Shown here in pieces: positions 47,591 to 59,000 of a DNA stretch of 64,000 bases. The notes beneath the pieces are model-generated. The model saw nothing but the letters and a program-made list of their open reading frames with translations, searched no databases and had not been told where the DNA came from. The translations under genes and the position numbers were made by a program. Position 1 is the first letter of the stretch; each line of letters opens with the position of its first letter. The DNA comes from Callorhinus ursinus (lineage: Eukaryota; Chordata; Mammalia; Carnivora; Otariidae): NCBI RefSeq assembly GCF_003265705.1, contig NW_020312785.1, positions 21,526,169 to 21,590,168 of the forward strand, written 5' to 3'.

Positions 47591-48131
47591 GTTACGCATG
47601 AAAAGCAATGGAACGAATCAATTAAACTTATTAAAATAACAAAATTATTCATATTGGGGGATGGCATGATAAAGTAAGATAATTTATCACCAGTAAAATA
47701 GAGTAAAAAAGCACAAAGGTACATAGATTTATACAGCTCTAATTACTGGTAGATAATAAGAAAAAGAACATAGAAAGTAAACTCATTCTGGAGATTATTC
47801 TCTTTATATACCATACGACTTCCTATTCCATAAAAACTCCATGATGTTAGCAAGAGTCTGTTTTTATTACCTAAAAGAGCATTCTCTTTATAGTTTCAAG
47901 TTATAGAATAAGAGGAAGAAATCATTTTAATATTGATTACTCATTGACAAACTTATCATTACTGACAGTGTAATAAGTGGTAAATCACATCCTTTATGCA
48001 TACTATTTTTTGCTATCTATAAACTTAAAACATACCCACATTCCTAGCATGGAAAAACATTGTGAATATGGGCTGTATTAAATCTCCTTGAGCTTTGAGG
48101 AGGAATGAATTATATGTACCTGTGTAATAGA

Positions 48132-48298
48132 ATTTGCCTTCTCAAACTTTAATGTGTGTACAGATCGCCAGGAGATCTTGTTACCAGGCAGATTCGAATT
48201 TAGTATGTCTAGAGTGGCACTGGGAGAGTCTGCATTTCTCATAAGATTCCACATGCTGCCAGTGCTCCTAGTTCAAGGTCCATACTTTGAGGGGCAGA
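48132..48298 (+). mobile_element. MER5A-like hAT-Charlie fossil
   Basis: TTCTCAAACTTTAATGTGTG, GATCTTGTTACCAGGCAGAT, GAGAGTCTGCATTTCTCA and GGTCCATACTTTGAGGGG match MER5A in order. The terminal repeats are worn and no target duplication is seen. Confidence 0.8.
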
Positions 48299-50089
48299 GG
48301 ATTTGAGAACCCACTTAAAAACCAAACTTCCTCCAGGATGTTAGTTTTCTTCTAATTCATCTTTCAAAATTAGTCCTTATTGTATAAACTTGATAGGGGT
48401 AGAAAAATATCATTTTATCTCTTGCTCAGTGAAAATGGGAGGAAAAAGAAAACTAATCTTACAGAAAATAGGATTAGAAACCTTGAAAAATTCAATATTT
48501 TGATGTTGATCCAACTTTAATAATTTCCATTTTTTTCTTTCTGTACATCTTTAATATGCAGTGCAATACAGAAGGTCATTTAAAAATGGAAAATTCTTAG
48601 AGTTAAACCCCATATTTGCTTTCCTTCTAATTCTTTAAAATAGTTCTTTATATTATTGTTATTTCCAGTTAGTAAACATTGCTTTATTTTTAACACTCAA
48701 CATAATGTTATGAGTTCCATAATAATACTAAAGCAACTATGTATTTTCATGATACCCTCTAATCACCATGGTAATTATGTTATTTTTTTTTAATTTTCAG
48801 ATTGGACAGCAGGGAATTATAATATATTTTACTTGTCATAGTCAGATATCTTTGCCTTTCTGGAGGAAAAAGAAGGATAGGAGATAAGAAGTTTGAGAGC
48901 AATCTTTCCTCCCCCTTTGGAACAACAAATATAAGTTGTTCTCTATAGGCAGACAATTCACTTTTATCTTTGTTTTAAAAGGTTAAAAAATATTTGTGGT
49001 CATGTCTATAACTCCCTTGTCCCATCCAAATGTTGCTATACTAGAGGCAGTTCTTTTAAAGTCCATATTTTAACATGGAAAATATCAATCATGTAATAAT
49101 TTCTATAATTAAGCCACTCAGTAAACAAAACAAAACAAAAACCAAAAAAAAAAGAAACCAACAACTAAGAAAATTAATTTAGTTGAGTTTTTAAAGTTGG
49201 AGTGTATGTGTATGTGTATCTATGTGTGTGTGTATGTGTGTGTGTGTTTATAGAAAGGTTTTAATAGGTGCTTCTCATTTTACCTAGAATATGCTAGTTT
49301 TTGTTTTGTTTTTTGACTGAGATGTTTTCAAATCCTTAGTGCAAGAAGTGGAAGAATTTAGAATGCATTAAATTAAATTTATAAATGATTAGAATTTCAA
49401 CATAGAATGTACATAAAACATTTTTAGGTATATCTGACCAGAATTTTACCACTCAAGAATATGCCCTATGTGTGCTAACCATGCATTCTTAATTCATGTA
49501 TGGATTATGTTTGACTGGAAGAATTATTATATTTGAAAAGTACTTGTCATGACAAGCACCATGCTATACATTCACTCCCTTTTGAATTACTAAGTAAATA
49601 ATAATATAGCATGCAAATAATATGCAATAGCATGCATTAGCATCATGTACTGATATGAACTCTTCTCAAAAGATAAGAGCTGCAACAGCATCGGCCTGGT
49701 TCACAATATGTACTCCTTTACATGGAAGATGGATTTATGGATAATATAATACTCTCACTACTGGCAGTTCTCAAATGCAAGTCTTGAGACTATGACCCCA
49801 TATAATCTTTAAATCCAATCAGTTTGTTCTGCTTTAATCTAATTTTCTAGCTCTGCAAAGCATTCCATTTTGTCAGTGGACCACATATCACTGGTGTACT
49901 ATTGGTATAATCACAAATCAGGAAGACTATATTTTACTGAGGTCTTAAAAACTTTCAAAAGCACGTTGAGGATATGAGCTTATTTTTAAATCTCATTTTA
50001 GGAAAGAGTATTTGTAACCCTTTATCTCTTATGTATTTTCTCTTATTTTTATGGTTTATCTAAATCACTTTCAAATGTATTCATTCATT
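48299..50089. other. Unassigned AT-rich interval
   Basis: Contains an A-rich run (about 49121-49160, CAAAACAAAAACC type) and the microsatellite at 49201. No gene seen. Confidence 0.5.
49201..49250. repeat. Impure (TG)n/(TATG)n microsatellite
   Basis: Alternating GTGTATGT and GTGTGTGT units on the + strand. Confidence 0.9.
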
Positions 50090-50690
50090 AGTTTCATGTT
50101 TATTAATTAGTGGCTATATACCATGAACTCTGCTAAATAGTATTTACATAACAAGGAGTAAGATGGGCACCAGACCATAGTGCAAGTTGGCTCACAATCT
50201 AGGAGGGCTTATAGACAAGGAAGTAAGCAAATACACGAGGGTGCCCTATAAAGCAGGAGCTTATAACTGCAGGAAGCTACCGGACCACCTAGGATACTTG
50301 GAGGGAGGTGGATTTGTAAGAGGCTTTCCAGAGAGAGAGGTTTCTAAGCAGTAAGTTGAAAAGAATATTAGGGGTTAGCTATGGGAGGAAATGGCAAGTG
50401 GGGCAGAGGTTATTTCAAGCAGAGGAGGCAGCACGTGCAGAGCCAGGTAGAGTGTGGGGAGAGGGAGAGGATGCTGGTGAGATGGTAGGCAGGAAGCAGA
50501 TTTATCCTAGGAGCAATTGGGAACCATTAAAAGAGGCTTTAAATGGGGAATATACATGGTCAGGTTTGAGTGTTGGATAGAATGCTCTGGCTGCGGAATG
50601 GAGGATGATGCGCATGGAAGCTTATAATGGCAGTGGAGTGGGTCCAGGGACGAGACCAAAGGAATAATCCAGAGGGTCAAAAAGACCAAC
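50090..50690 (-). mobile_element. L2 LINE 3' region
   Basis: Inverted L2: ATATACCATGAACTCTGCTA, TTGGCTCACAATCTAGGAGG, GAGGAGGCAGCACGTGCAGAG, GGAGCAATTGGGAACCATTA and ATACATGGTCAGGTTTGAG. It is one of the better preserved L2 stretches in the window. Frames at 50356 (+) and 50507 (-) belong to it and are not genes. Confidence 0.82.
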
Positions 50691-50699
50691 CCCAAGATA

Positions 50700-52109
50700 A
50701 AGTTAAAATTTCCTAAACTGTTTTCCAGATTATTTTCTCTTTTCTCTAGATGCATTTTTTTTTCCTCTCAGCAAGACCCTCTCCCTTCATTTTGCTTGGT
50801 TTTCTGATATCGTTCCCCTTTAAAGGAACTCCAAAATTTCCTCCTTCATATGCTTGTGTGTGCACATATGTACACACACACACACAATATTAGGGCTTGA
50901 AAAATCACACTTACCAATATGACTTTGTCATGTTAAACTACTGACTCAAATTCTGCCTTTGGGTTTTAATATCCATGTGTCAAATTATGGAATGAAACCC
51001 TTTTCAAATAGTTGTAGCATCAGCAGAATACTCACCTCAGGTCTAAGGATTAGCCTGGGAGTGAGACATACTTTTTTTTTTTCCCACTGATTTTATCTTG
51101 GTCCACAGTGGTATCTAGAATAATCAATTATATGACATTATTTCTATTTGATTTGGTCAGAAGTAATAACTTAGAGAAAACATCCAGATCGGTCTATAAG
51201 TTAGAATATTTAAAATATTTGAGAGATTAGAGATCAAAGCCCCAAATTAGATTTCAAAATGGTTCATATGATCTCCAACAAGGCACTCTACCTTTTATCT
51301 GTAAAAGGAGTTAAAAAGAAGAGTCAGTTTTATAGAGTAAAAACAGGAAACACTGACTGAGTCTCTGTCAACTGTCCCATAAGGCAGAAATTTTGCAAGC
51401 AGGGGGAGACTACCTAATTGATCTTCACGTGAATTCGGTAGTCATTGGTTAGCTGCAAAGGGACAAGCAAGCAATCCGGGGACATTTCAAAAGAGAAAGA
51501 ATTGGTCAATATTCAATTTCCTGGAACAAGTGGGGATCACCAGGGTGCTGGTTTGTCTGGTCAGATGGCCCTTAATGAGGGAGGGGGCTGTCTTGACAAA
51601 AAGATTCTCACAGAAACGTGATCAAGCAATTTGGTATGTTTGTTAGGGTATCTTTTATTTGTTAGGCCTGATCCAACTCATGAGTGTCCCTGGTGTGTTG
51701 CTCATCATGTTGAATCGATCAAATATCCCTTCTTTAATTTTCTTATGATTGAATATTAGTATCATTTTTATGAATGGATACTTTTAAATTTTCATTGATT
51801 AATGATTGCAACTTTTTTCTATTGTCCATTTCTTTCCACCATTATCATTGAAATGGTATTATCAAAGTGTGAGGATGGGAGGAAATTAAGATATGAACAA
51901 TTCCTGCATTCTTTCCTTTGGGATTTAGTCAACAGTAGATTATGCTGCTCATATTCCCATCTATTTTAATGCCCAAAAAGAAGTTACAGAATCTACTTCT
52001 GAATATAAATTCCCAGTTAGAAATTCTTTAGATCATATTATACAGAAAACTGGAGTAATCTTTCTTTTCTCTTTGAAATAATTATTCTGTAACAATAATT
52101 AACAGTAGA
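50700..52109. other. Unassigned interval
   Basis: A short alternating purine-pyrimidine run, GTGTGTGCACATATGTACAC, lies at about 50858. 51340-51720 is slightly GC-richer. No gene or repeat assigned. Confidence 0.5.
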
Positions 52110-52236
52110 GGGGCCTGGTTTTCTCAGTTGGAAGAGCATGAGATTCTTGATCTCAGGGTCATGAGTTCAAGCCCCATGCTGGGTGTAGAGATTACTAAAA
52201 ATAAATAAATAAGCAAACAAAAAAAACTTAAAAAAG
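52110..52236 (+). mobile_element. Short Can-SINE variant
   Basis: It has a tRNA-like head (GGGGCCTGGTTTTCTCAGTTG, GAGCATGAGATTCTTGATC) and a B-box-like GAGTTCAAGCCCC, then runs via GTGTAGAGATTACTAAAAAT directly into (AAAT)n and A-rich tail, without the long CT-rich body of the other copies. This is an older or separate Can-SINE subfamily. Confidence 0.85.
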
Positions 52237-52428
52237 AATAAACAATAAATCAGAAATTAGAATTTTTCATATGTGTGGGGCAATTACAAACCTTGTAAAT
52301 CTGCAGTAATTGTCCTTGGAAGGAAGGAGAGTAGGAGGGAGGAAAGGAGGAAGATGTGTGGGGGAGAAGGAAATTAAACATGGCTTCTTTGTATCCATCC
52401 CAGGAAGATGGAAAGCAATCTGTTGCTA

Positions 52429-52473
52429 TTCTTTCTTTCTCTTTCTTTTTCTTTCTTTCTTTCTTTCTTTATC

Positions 52474-52528
<55 letters not shown>

Positions 52529-52577
52529 CTTTCTTTCTTTCTTTCTTTCTTTCTTTTTCTTTCTTTCTTTCTTTTTT
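52429..52577 (+). repeat. (CTTT)n polypyrimidine tract
   Basis: 42 pyrimidines, one A (52471), then 106 uninterrupted pyrimidines, mostly CTTT units. It sits where the L1 poly(A) tail belongs, so it probably arose by AAAG expansion of that tail. It gives spurious S/F/L- and K/R/E-rich frames on both strands (52310-52711). Confidence 0.95.
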
Positions 52578-52990
52578 AGCACTATTTGATATATTTTTTC
52601 TTTTTCCAAATTTTTATTTAAATTCCAATTAGTTAAGATAAAGTGTAATACTAGTTTCATATGTACAATTTGGTGATTCAACACGTAAATACAACAGTCA
52701 GTGCTCGTCACAAGTGCCTTCCTTAATACCCATCACCTATTTAACCCATCCCCCCCACCCACCTCCTTTCCAGTAATCCTGTTTGTTCTCTGTTGTTAAG
52801 AATCTGTTTCTTGGTTTGCCTCTCTCTCTTTTTTCCCCTATGTTCATCTGTTTTGTTTCTTAAGTTCCACATATGAGTGAAATCATATGGTATTTGTCTT
52901 CCTCTGACTGACTTATTTCGCTTAGCATAATAGTCTCTAGCTCCAACCACATCATTGCAATGGTGAGATTTCATCTTTTTTATGGTTAAG

Positions 52991-53051
52991 TATTATTCCA
53001 CTATATATAGTGGAATAATATATATAATATTCATATATATATGAATTTGGT

Positions 53052-53089
<38 letters not shown>

Positions 53090-53091
53090 AC
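52991..53091. repeat. Three consecutive perfect AT-rich palindromes
   Basis: A 30-bp palindrome at 52991-53020 (arm TATTATTCCAC, centre TATATATA), an 18-bp palindrome at 53029-53046 (ATTCATATA arm) and a 42-bp palindrome at 53050-53091, GTGG(TA)17CCAC. All are perfect and lie inside the L1 ORF2 end, at the place where L1 normally carries a short TATATA block. They could extrude as cruciforms. Confidence 0.95.
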
Positions 53092-53111
53092 ATCTTCTTT
53101 ATCCATTCATC

Positions 53112-53790
53112 ATCGGATGAAAGACCTAAATGTGAGACAGGAAACCATCAAAATTCTGGAGGAGAACACAGGCAATAACCTGTTTGACATCAACTGTAAC
53201 AACTTCTTACTAGATGTGTCTTCTGAGGCAAGGTAAACAAAAGCAAAAATAACTATTGGAACCTCATCAAAATAAAAAGCTTCTGCACAGTGAAGGAAAC
53301 AGTCAATAAAACTGAAAGGCAACCTACTGAATGGGAGAAAATACTTGCAAATGGCATATCTGATAAAGGGTTAGTATTCAAAATATATAGAGAATTTATA
53401 AAACTCAACACTCAAAACACAAGTAACCCAATTAAGAAATGGACAGAAGACATGAATAGACATTTTTCCAAAGAAGACAACCAGATGGCTAACAGATGCA
53501 TGAAAAGATGCTCAATATCATTGATCATCAAGGAAATGCAAATCAAAACTACAATGAGATATCATCTCACACCTGTCAGAGGGCTAAAATTAACAACACA
53601 GGAAACAACAGGTATTGATTAGGATACAAAGAAAGGGGAACCATCTTATACTGTTGGTGGGAATGCAAACTGGTACAGCCACTCTGGAAAACATGGAGGT
53701 TCCTAAAAAGTTAAAATTAGAAATATCCTATGACCCAGCAATTGCAGTACTAGATATTTACCCAAAGGATACCAAAAAAAAAAAAAATGA
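53112..53790 (+). pseudogene. L1 ORF2 C-terminal remnant in the inverted piece
   Basis: Frames carry [49 protein letters not shown] and, after a frame change near 53600-53650, LEISYDPAIAVLDIYPKD. A stop (TAA) occurs at about 53236-53238. Only the C-terminal part of the L1 reverse-transcriptase protein is represented and it is broken. It lies on + because of the 5' inversion. Confidence 0.88.
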
Positions 53791-54924
53791 TTCAAAGGGA
53801 TGCATGCATCCTGATGTTTATAGCAGCATTATCAACAATAGCCAAATTATCCCAAATGTTGCTATTCCTTCTAACAAAACATTGGTTTAATTCTTCTGAA
53901 TGGATTATCTTTTAGAAGCTTCATCCATAATCAGAGTAGAATATAATTAATAAACAAATTTCATGTGTATTATATATCTATATATAGTACTACCACATGG
54001 TAACTTTTTTTTAACCTAAAAATATATTCCTCAAATTTTAAGAAATAAATTAATAATTTTAGAAAAGATTACCAGAAGAAAACCTTCTGTCAGTAAATAA
54101 GAGATTTCCTTTTTAATTCCCTCATCCTCCATACCCATCTTCACTAAATTGGGAGACATAAAAATTTTATGGAAATTCATAAGAATTTAATTTATGTGAG
54201 CCAGGAGATTGCATGGCTTCACACTGGAAACCAACAAATTCCGCTGATATAAGAAAAATTCTCAAAATTCAGCTTTTTTGCCTTTTTTCTTTCTTCCTTT
54301 TTTTTTTTCTTGTACTTTCAGTATTGTCTCCATCCAAGCAGGAACCCTCCAAATCAGAGCCAAGCATATTATTGCCTTTAATTAACACTGTTGAGTTGTT
54401 AGCATATCCAAAAGCACTTTATACATGCTTCAGCCACACCTGAAATGTAGCCAGCAACGGCACATAATAATCACTTTTGTACTTGATCAAATTAGAAGCA
54501 ATTTATCACTTACAGGGGTACTGGAAAAGACATCTGGATTGAGGGTTTCAATTTCTGAAGTATGCTACTTAGATGTTGGAAGTAAAAAGAAAAAAACAAA
54601 ACAAAAACTAGTCCTTGTTTAGAAAACCTCAAGCCTTGTCACAATCCATTTATTTTTTTTTTCTCAAAAGAAAGGATTACTGTCACTTATTATTATCTGA
54701 AGATTCAGTGAGTCATAGTTGATCAGATATGATAAACAAGCCCTCTTCATTAAGATGCTTCCAAGTCCAACAAAGAATAGGTCTTTTGTCTAACATCGTC
54801 CAATCCCTCCACATTTATTTTAGATTCCTTTTTTCCCCTGCTTTCCATAGATTTCATCTGTTGTATCCTCTCTTGCCTACACTTTGAACCTTCCCTCTTG
54901 AAAAGCTAATATATTGTAGAATAT

Positions 54925-55168
54925 TAAGAGCCAAAACTAGAGCGAGACTCTAAATCCTGACTCTTTCAATCACCAGTTTGGGACCTTAGACAAGTTCATC
55001 TTTCTGTGCCCCAGTTTCCTTGTCTTACATGCAAAACAGTAGTAACTATTTCATAGGATTGTCATGAGTATTAAATAAGTCCATATGGGTGAACATATGG
55101 AAGAATTCCCAGCATGCAGGGCACACTTGAACATTAGTTGTTGTTGTTACTTTTTATTATTACTGAAT
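54925..55168 (+). mobile_element. MIR fossil
   Basis: ACTCTAAATCCTGACTCTTT, AGTTTGGGACCTTAGACAAG, GCCCCAGTTTCCTTGTCTTA, TCATAGGATTGTCATGAGT and CCCAGCATGCAGGGCACA follow sense MIR order, ending in TTTTTATTATTACTG. Confidence 0.85.
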
Positions 55169-55189
55169 CTTTCCCGTTAGCATTCAAAT

Positions 55190-56215
55190 CTATTCTGTAT
55201 TATATATCATCCAATTAAGCTACAGCTTTTCGTTACTCTCCTGTGTGTCTATTCTTCTTCCCAACCAAGCCCCCATCAAAGTGGTCTACATAGTCTGACT
55301 TCCTTTCTCACCTCCCATTTTCTGTTCCTCTTCTGCTAGTCCCAATGCCATTCTGCTTGAATTGCTCTTGTTAAGGTCATGTGTAACCTGTCCTCCCTTC
55401 TAACACCATCCACTGACCTTAGCAATCTTATGGCTCCCATCACTTCTGAGATCCGCCATCTACGGCTGATTCCCCGTTTGCTCTTCTTCATAGCTTCAGA
55501 CCACCATAGTCAACAGACTACCCGGCATCTGCAACTAGATGTTAAAGAAATTTTTCACACGTAATATTTAAGCCCAACCTACTGATCTTTCCTCCCAAAC
55601 CTGCAATTTCTCCAGCCTTCTTTTAATAAATAGCACCTCTGTACACAAAGGGGCTGGAATCAATGTCATATTCCTGTGACACCTCCCCCTACGCCCATCA
55701 TATAACACCCATCATTGTAGGCTGGCCTTTTCCCTACAAACCATCTCTTGAAACCCATCCAAGTCTCTCTATCATCATTCTTCTCACCTTGCTCTAATCC
55801 TGTTACTTTTTCCTAGACACGTAATTGCTTTCTTTCCTCTCGCTGATTCTCCTACCGATTCTCTTTGATCCTTCCTCCACAACTGCCAGAAAAATCTTTT
55901 AAAAATACAAGTGGAATCATATTACTTTCCTGGGCAAACCTCTTCCATTGGCTTCTTACGGCAACCATATTAGATGAAAGATGTTTTTACCATGGAACAT
56001 TTTGTCCCCCGTCAAAATGTTTTTTCTATATTCTAACTATCTAAGCCCATCCTGCTCCTCTGTGTCAAATGACTTTTTCAAAGTTTGAAACCATGTTTAT
56101 TTATGCTTTTATTTTTAAATTATTTTCTTCTTAAACTGTATTTGCCATGAAGGCAGAGAATATTTTATTTTTTACTATGCCTGGAGTATTAAGTTCAGTA
56201 AATTTCTTGAATAAA
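55190..56215 (+). mobile_element. L2 LINE, ~1 kb, best L2 of the window
   Basis: Sense L2 landmarks in order: TGCTCTTGTTAAGGTCATG, ACCATCCACTGACCTTAGC, TAGCTTCAGACCACCATAGT, TTCCTCCCAAACCTGCAATT, CATCCAAGTCTCTCTATCA, GCCAGAAAAATCTTTT, TCTTCCATTGGCTTCTTACG and a 3' end GCCATGAAGGCAGAGAATAT to TTCTTGAATAAATT. It spans the C-terminal half of ORF2 to the 3' end without a surviving frame. Confidence 0.8.
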
Positions 56216-56330
56216 TTATCGAAAGGAGCTTCCACAACTATTTCCACAGAAAATCCTAGCAAGCATGCTATACTGCAAATATTACCTGAGCAAGAATGGA
56301 ATTTTATTTGAATTATTTGGAAGTTCTTTT

Positions 56331-56532
56331 TTTTTTAAAGATTATTTATTTATTTGAAACAGAGAGAGAGAGAGAGAGAGAGAGCACAAGCAGAGGGAGC
56401 GGCAGGCAGAGGGAGAGGGAGAGCAGGCTCTCCGCTGAGCAAGGAGCCCGATGCGGGGCTCGATCCCAGGACGCTGGGATCATGACCTGAGCTGAAGGCA
56501 GACGCTTAACGACTGAGCCACCCAGGCGCCCC
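56331..56532 (-). mobile_element. SINEC, full length
   Basis: An inverted Can-SINE from a T run and TTTAAAGATTATTTATTTAT to GAGCCACCCAGGCGCCCC. It has a diverged target duplication TGGAAGTTCTTT (56319) and TGGAACCTCTTT (56533). The (GA)n stretch is expanded to about 13 units. Confidence 0.95.
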
Positions 56533-57180
56533 TGGAACCTCTTTACTTAAACTTTTGGTTCATTTGTTTGAAGGGAAATTTTCTGTCTAGTTTGTCTACC
56601 TGTTAAGACCAGAAGGAGGTCAGCTGGATCCATATGTTTGAACTTTGGAGGCTGATTAAAAAGGGCATAAATTTTTATTGCTCCTTCCAAGAAAAGGTAT
56701 GATTTTGGTTAAGTTACAAAAAATGGAGTCTCTTTTTTAAATACAGAAAATAAACATAATGCCACCTATCTTAATTGGTTAGTATGAAGATGAAATTACA
56801 TGTAGAAGATGAAATCACATGTCAATAGGCACTCAAAAACAAACCGTATTTCCTTTTTCAGTTAGGGCCTGCTCTCAAGCATTAGATGCCTTGCTTTAGC
56901 CCTCATCCTTGGGGTCTCTGACTACAGCCATCAACACAGACCCCTAACACAAGTAGAAGAGTGACTGACCGGACTGGCTCGTATCTGCTTAGTTCTTTCT
57001 GTGCTTTGCTCCTGCATTAGGACATTAATAGGAGACCTCTCTTTGGGGCTAGTGTTATATCATTTTTATCATCTGCTTTTTAATTTCAATCTTCTCATCC
57101 AAATCATCACTCAGATTGTTATATTGTTAACTTTATCAATGGTTGTTTACAGTAGCCTAATTGCTGTTTCTTTATGTAAA

Positions 57181-57227
57181 TGTATATGTATGTATGTGTG
57201 TATGTATGTATGTAAGTATGTATGTAT
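57181..57227. repeat. (TATG)n microsatellite
   Basis: About eleven TATG/TGTG units. Long frames on both strands here (CMYVCMYVCKYVC on +, YIHTYIHTYTHTYIYI on -) are low-complexity artefacts. Confidence 0.93.
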
Positions 57228-57589
57228 TTTGGTCTTATTTTAATTTCTTCATTTATTTTATTTTTTTCCTTCTTGTTCTTGTAGCTTACTCTCTGATCAT
57301 ACCATTTAATTGATCTGCTAGGCTTCATTACCTAAAGTAATATACCTTATTTTACTCTGCAAATATAAGTGATAAGGACATGACATGCAGGAGCTCAGCA
57401 ATAAAGAAGCATTTAGGAGAACAATTTAATTACCTTTTCCCTCCTGTTGGCCTAATGGCCACCCTTCTAGCACTCAAGAATATACTCACCTTAAAAATGG
57501 AAGCCCTTTATTTGATAATACCACAATAATATATTTTTTAAAGTATATATTTTTATGTATGTATTTCCTTATTAAAAAAGAAAAAAACA

Positions 57590-57748
57590 AAACCAAGCGG
57601 TGGATGGAGAGGCAGAGGGAAAGAATTTCCAGCAGATCCATGCTGAGCATGGAGACAGACGCAGGGCTTGATCCCATGACCCTGAGATCGTGATCCAAGC
57701 TAAAATCAATAGTTGACCGCTCAACCAACTGAGCCACTCAGGCACCCC
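57590..57748 (-). mobile_element. Old, diverged SINEC
   Basis: Inverted head GAGCCACTCAGGCACCCC and a B-box-like GGGCTTGATCCCATGACCCT are clear; the rest is worn (AAAATCAATAGTTGACCGC). A disrupted A/T-rich tail (57525-57590) lies to the left. The 83-codon minus-strand frame starting MAQLVERST is the SINE head read as protein. Confidence 0.85.
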
Positions 57749-57749
57749 A

Positions 57750-58789
57750 TGATCTTATGTTTTAAACTTAGGCCCACATTTGAAAAAAACATAACCTTCT
57801 TTAACCGCAACTACCTTTGTTCTCTGAGGCTGTAAGTTTGTTCTATTCCTCCTAGCTCTCATTAAGTATCATTAAGGCTAGACAGCATTAACCCTTAACT
57901 GAACATCTGCAGTGTTGCTGGTTGATGAGAGTATAACAAAAATAAGAAGTGACCCTTAACCACAGCCACGCCCCCAGATGCTTAAAAGTTCTAAAAGGTA
58001 AAACATGGGAGTCCTTGAGCTAGTTTTAATATTTCTGCAAGTTAAATAGATAAAGCATCAGTCTTTTCTCAAGTCTAGAATAGTATCAGCTACAGAACAG
58101 TAATTCTGCTTATCTACTGTAAAAAAAGTAGTCATTATAGTTGGTTACACAAAACTTTCAAAATACATAGTTCATAAGAAAAATAACAAATGTACTTGAA
58201 GTGGCAATGTTCAGGGTCATTGCCCTTGAGGTACTCACAAGTTCTAGTAATTGAGAACATAGTATAAATTCATAAAAGATCAAGAAAACCTTCTGTAAGG
58301 AAATATAGATTTGATTGCTAATTTGCATAGTATAGATTTGTATTTAAGCAAAAAGAAAATGTGATAAGCTGGGCTTAGCTAAGAGGACCTCACTTGGGAT
58401 ACATTTTTTTTAAGTGTAAGAATTGGTTTGGTGGAAATTAAAAAGGGGGAATGAATATACATTGTGAATGTGCAAAATGAATACCCAAAAGGTAAAAGGG
58501 AAAGCTTCTGGGAAGTACAAGAATTATGAAGTGGAGAATTAGCTAGGGGGCATAATGGAGAGGAAATAATATTAATTGGGCAAGATAAAATCAGCTAACC
58601 CATTGCTTTAAATGTTAGATGAAGAGGTTTATCCCTAGTTCATACACAATTCAATCATTATACACTTCAGCCAATCAACTGGAAGAGGATGAAGAAAAGA
58701 TCAGTGAAGAAAATATACTAAATTTACAAAGTTTTATGATATCTGCTATGACTGTCAAGATGTATCCTGAAATGTTCCTCTAATATTAA
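57750..58789. other. Unassigned interval
   Basis: No recognisable repeat or gene; the + strand is purine-rich around 58400-58570. Confidence 0.5.
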
Positions 58790-59000
58790 TTCTTGTTAAA
58801 AATGATTGTAGTAATGGAAGTGTATGATGGGTATGGCTTGGACTAGCCTGATAGAACAGAAATGAGTCATTGTGAAAAGACATACAACTTGGTGATTGAC
58901 AGGACATGGGAGAGGTCAAAGGTGACTCCCAGGTTTTTGGCCAAAGTGACCAGGAAAATGGTAGTGCCATTGACCCTTCCTGAAGACACAGTTAGCTTGG
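58790..59000 (-). mobile_element. L2 LINE fragment
   Basis: GGCTTGGACTAGCCTGATAG, GTCAAAGGTGACTCCCAGGT, TTTTGGCCAAAGTGACCAGG and AATGGTAGTGCCATTGACCC match inverted L2 coding sequence well. The minus-strand 71-codon frame is a relic of it. Confidence 0.8.

Larger units (their letters stand above)
52437..53857 (-). mobile_element. L1 LINE with 5' inversion (twin-primed insertion)
   Basis: One 1.4-kb L1 insertion in two opposed pieces. 52437-53111 is minus strand: tail, 3' UTR (rc of AATTGGAATTTAAATAAA) and ORF2 end up to GATGAATGGATAAAGAAGAT. 53112-53857 is plus strand: the ORF2 part just upstream in the element, from GATGAAAGACCTAAATGTGA to ATAGCCAAATTAT. The outer ends are flanked by TGTTGCTATTCTTTCT (52421-52436) and TGTTGCTATTCCTTCT (53858-53873), so it is a single event. 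The tail has become (CTTT)n on +. Confidence 0.92.

Noticed and set aside
52310..52711. Several frames rich in F/L/S (+) or K/R/E (-)
   Set aside because: They are translations of the (CTTT)n tract and change register with it.
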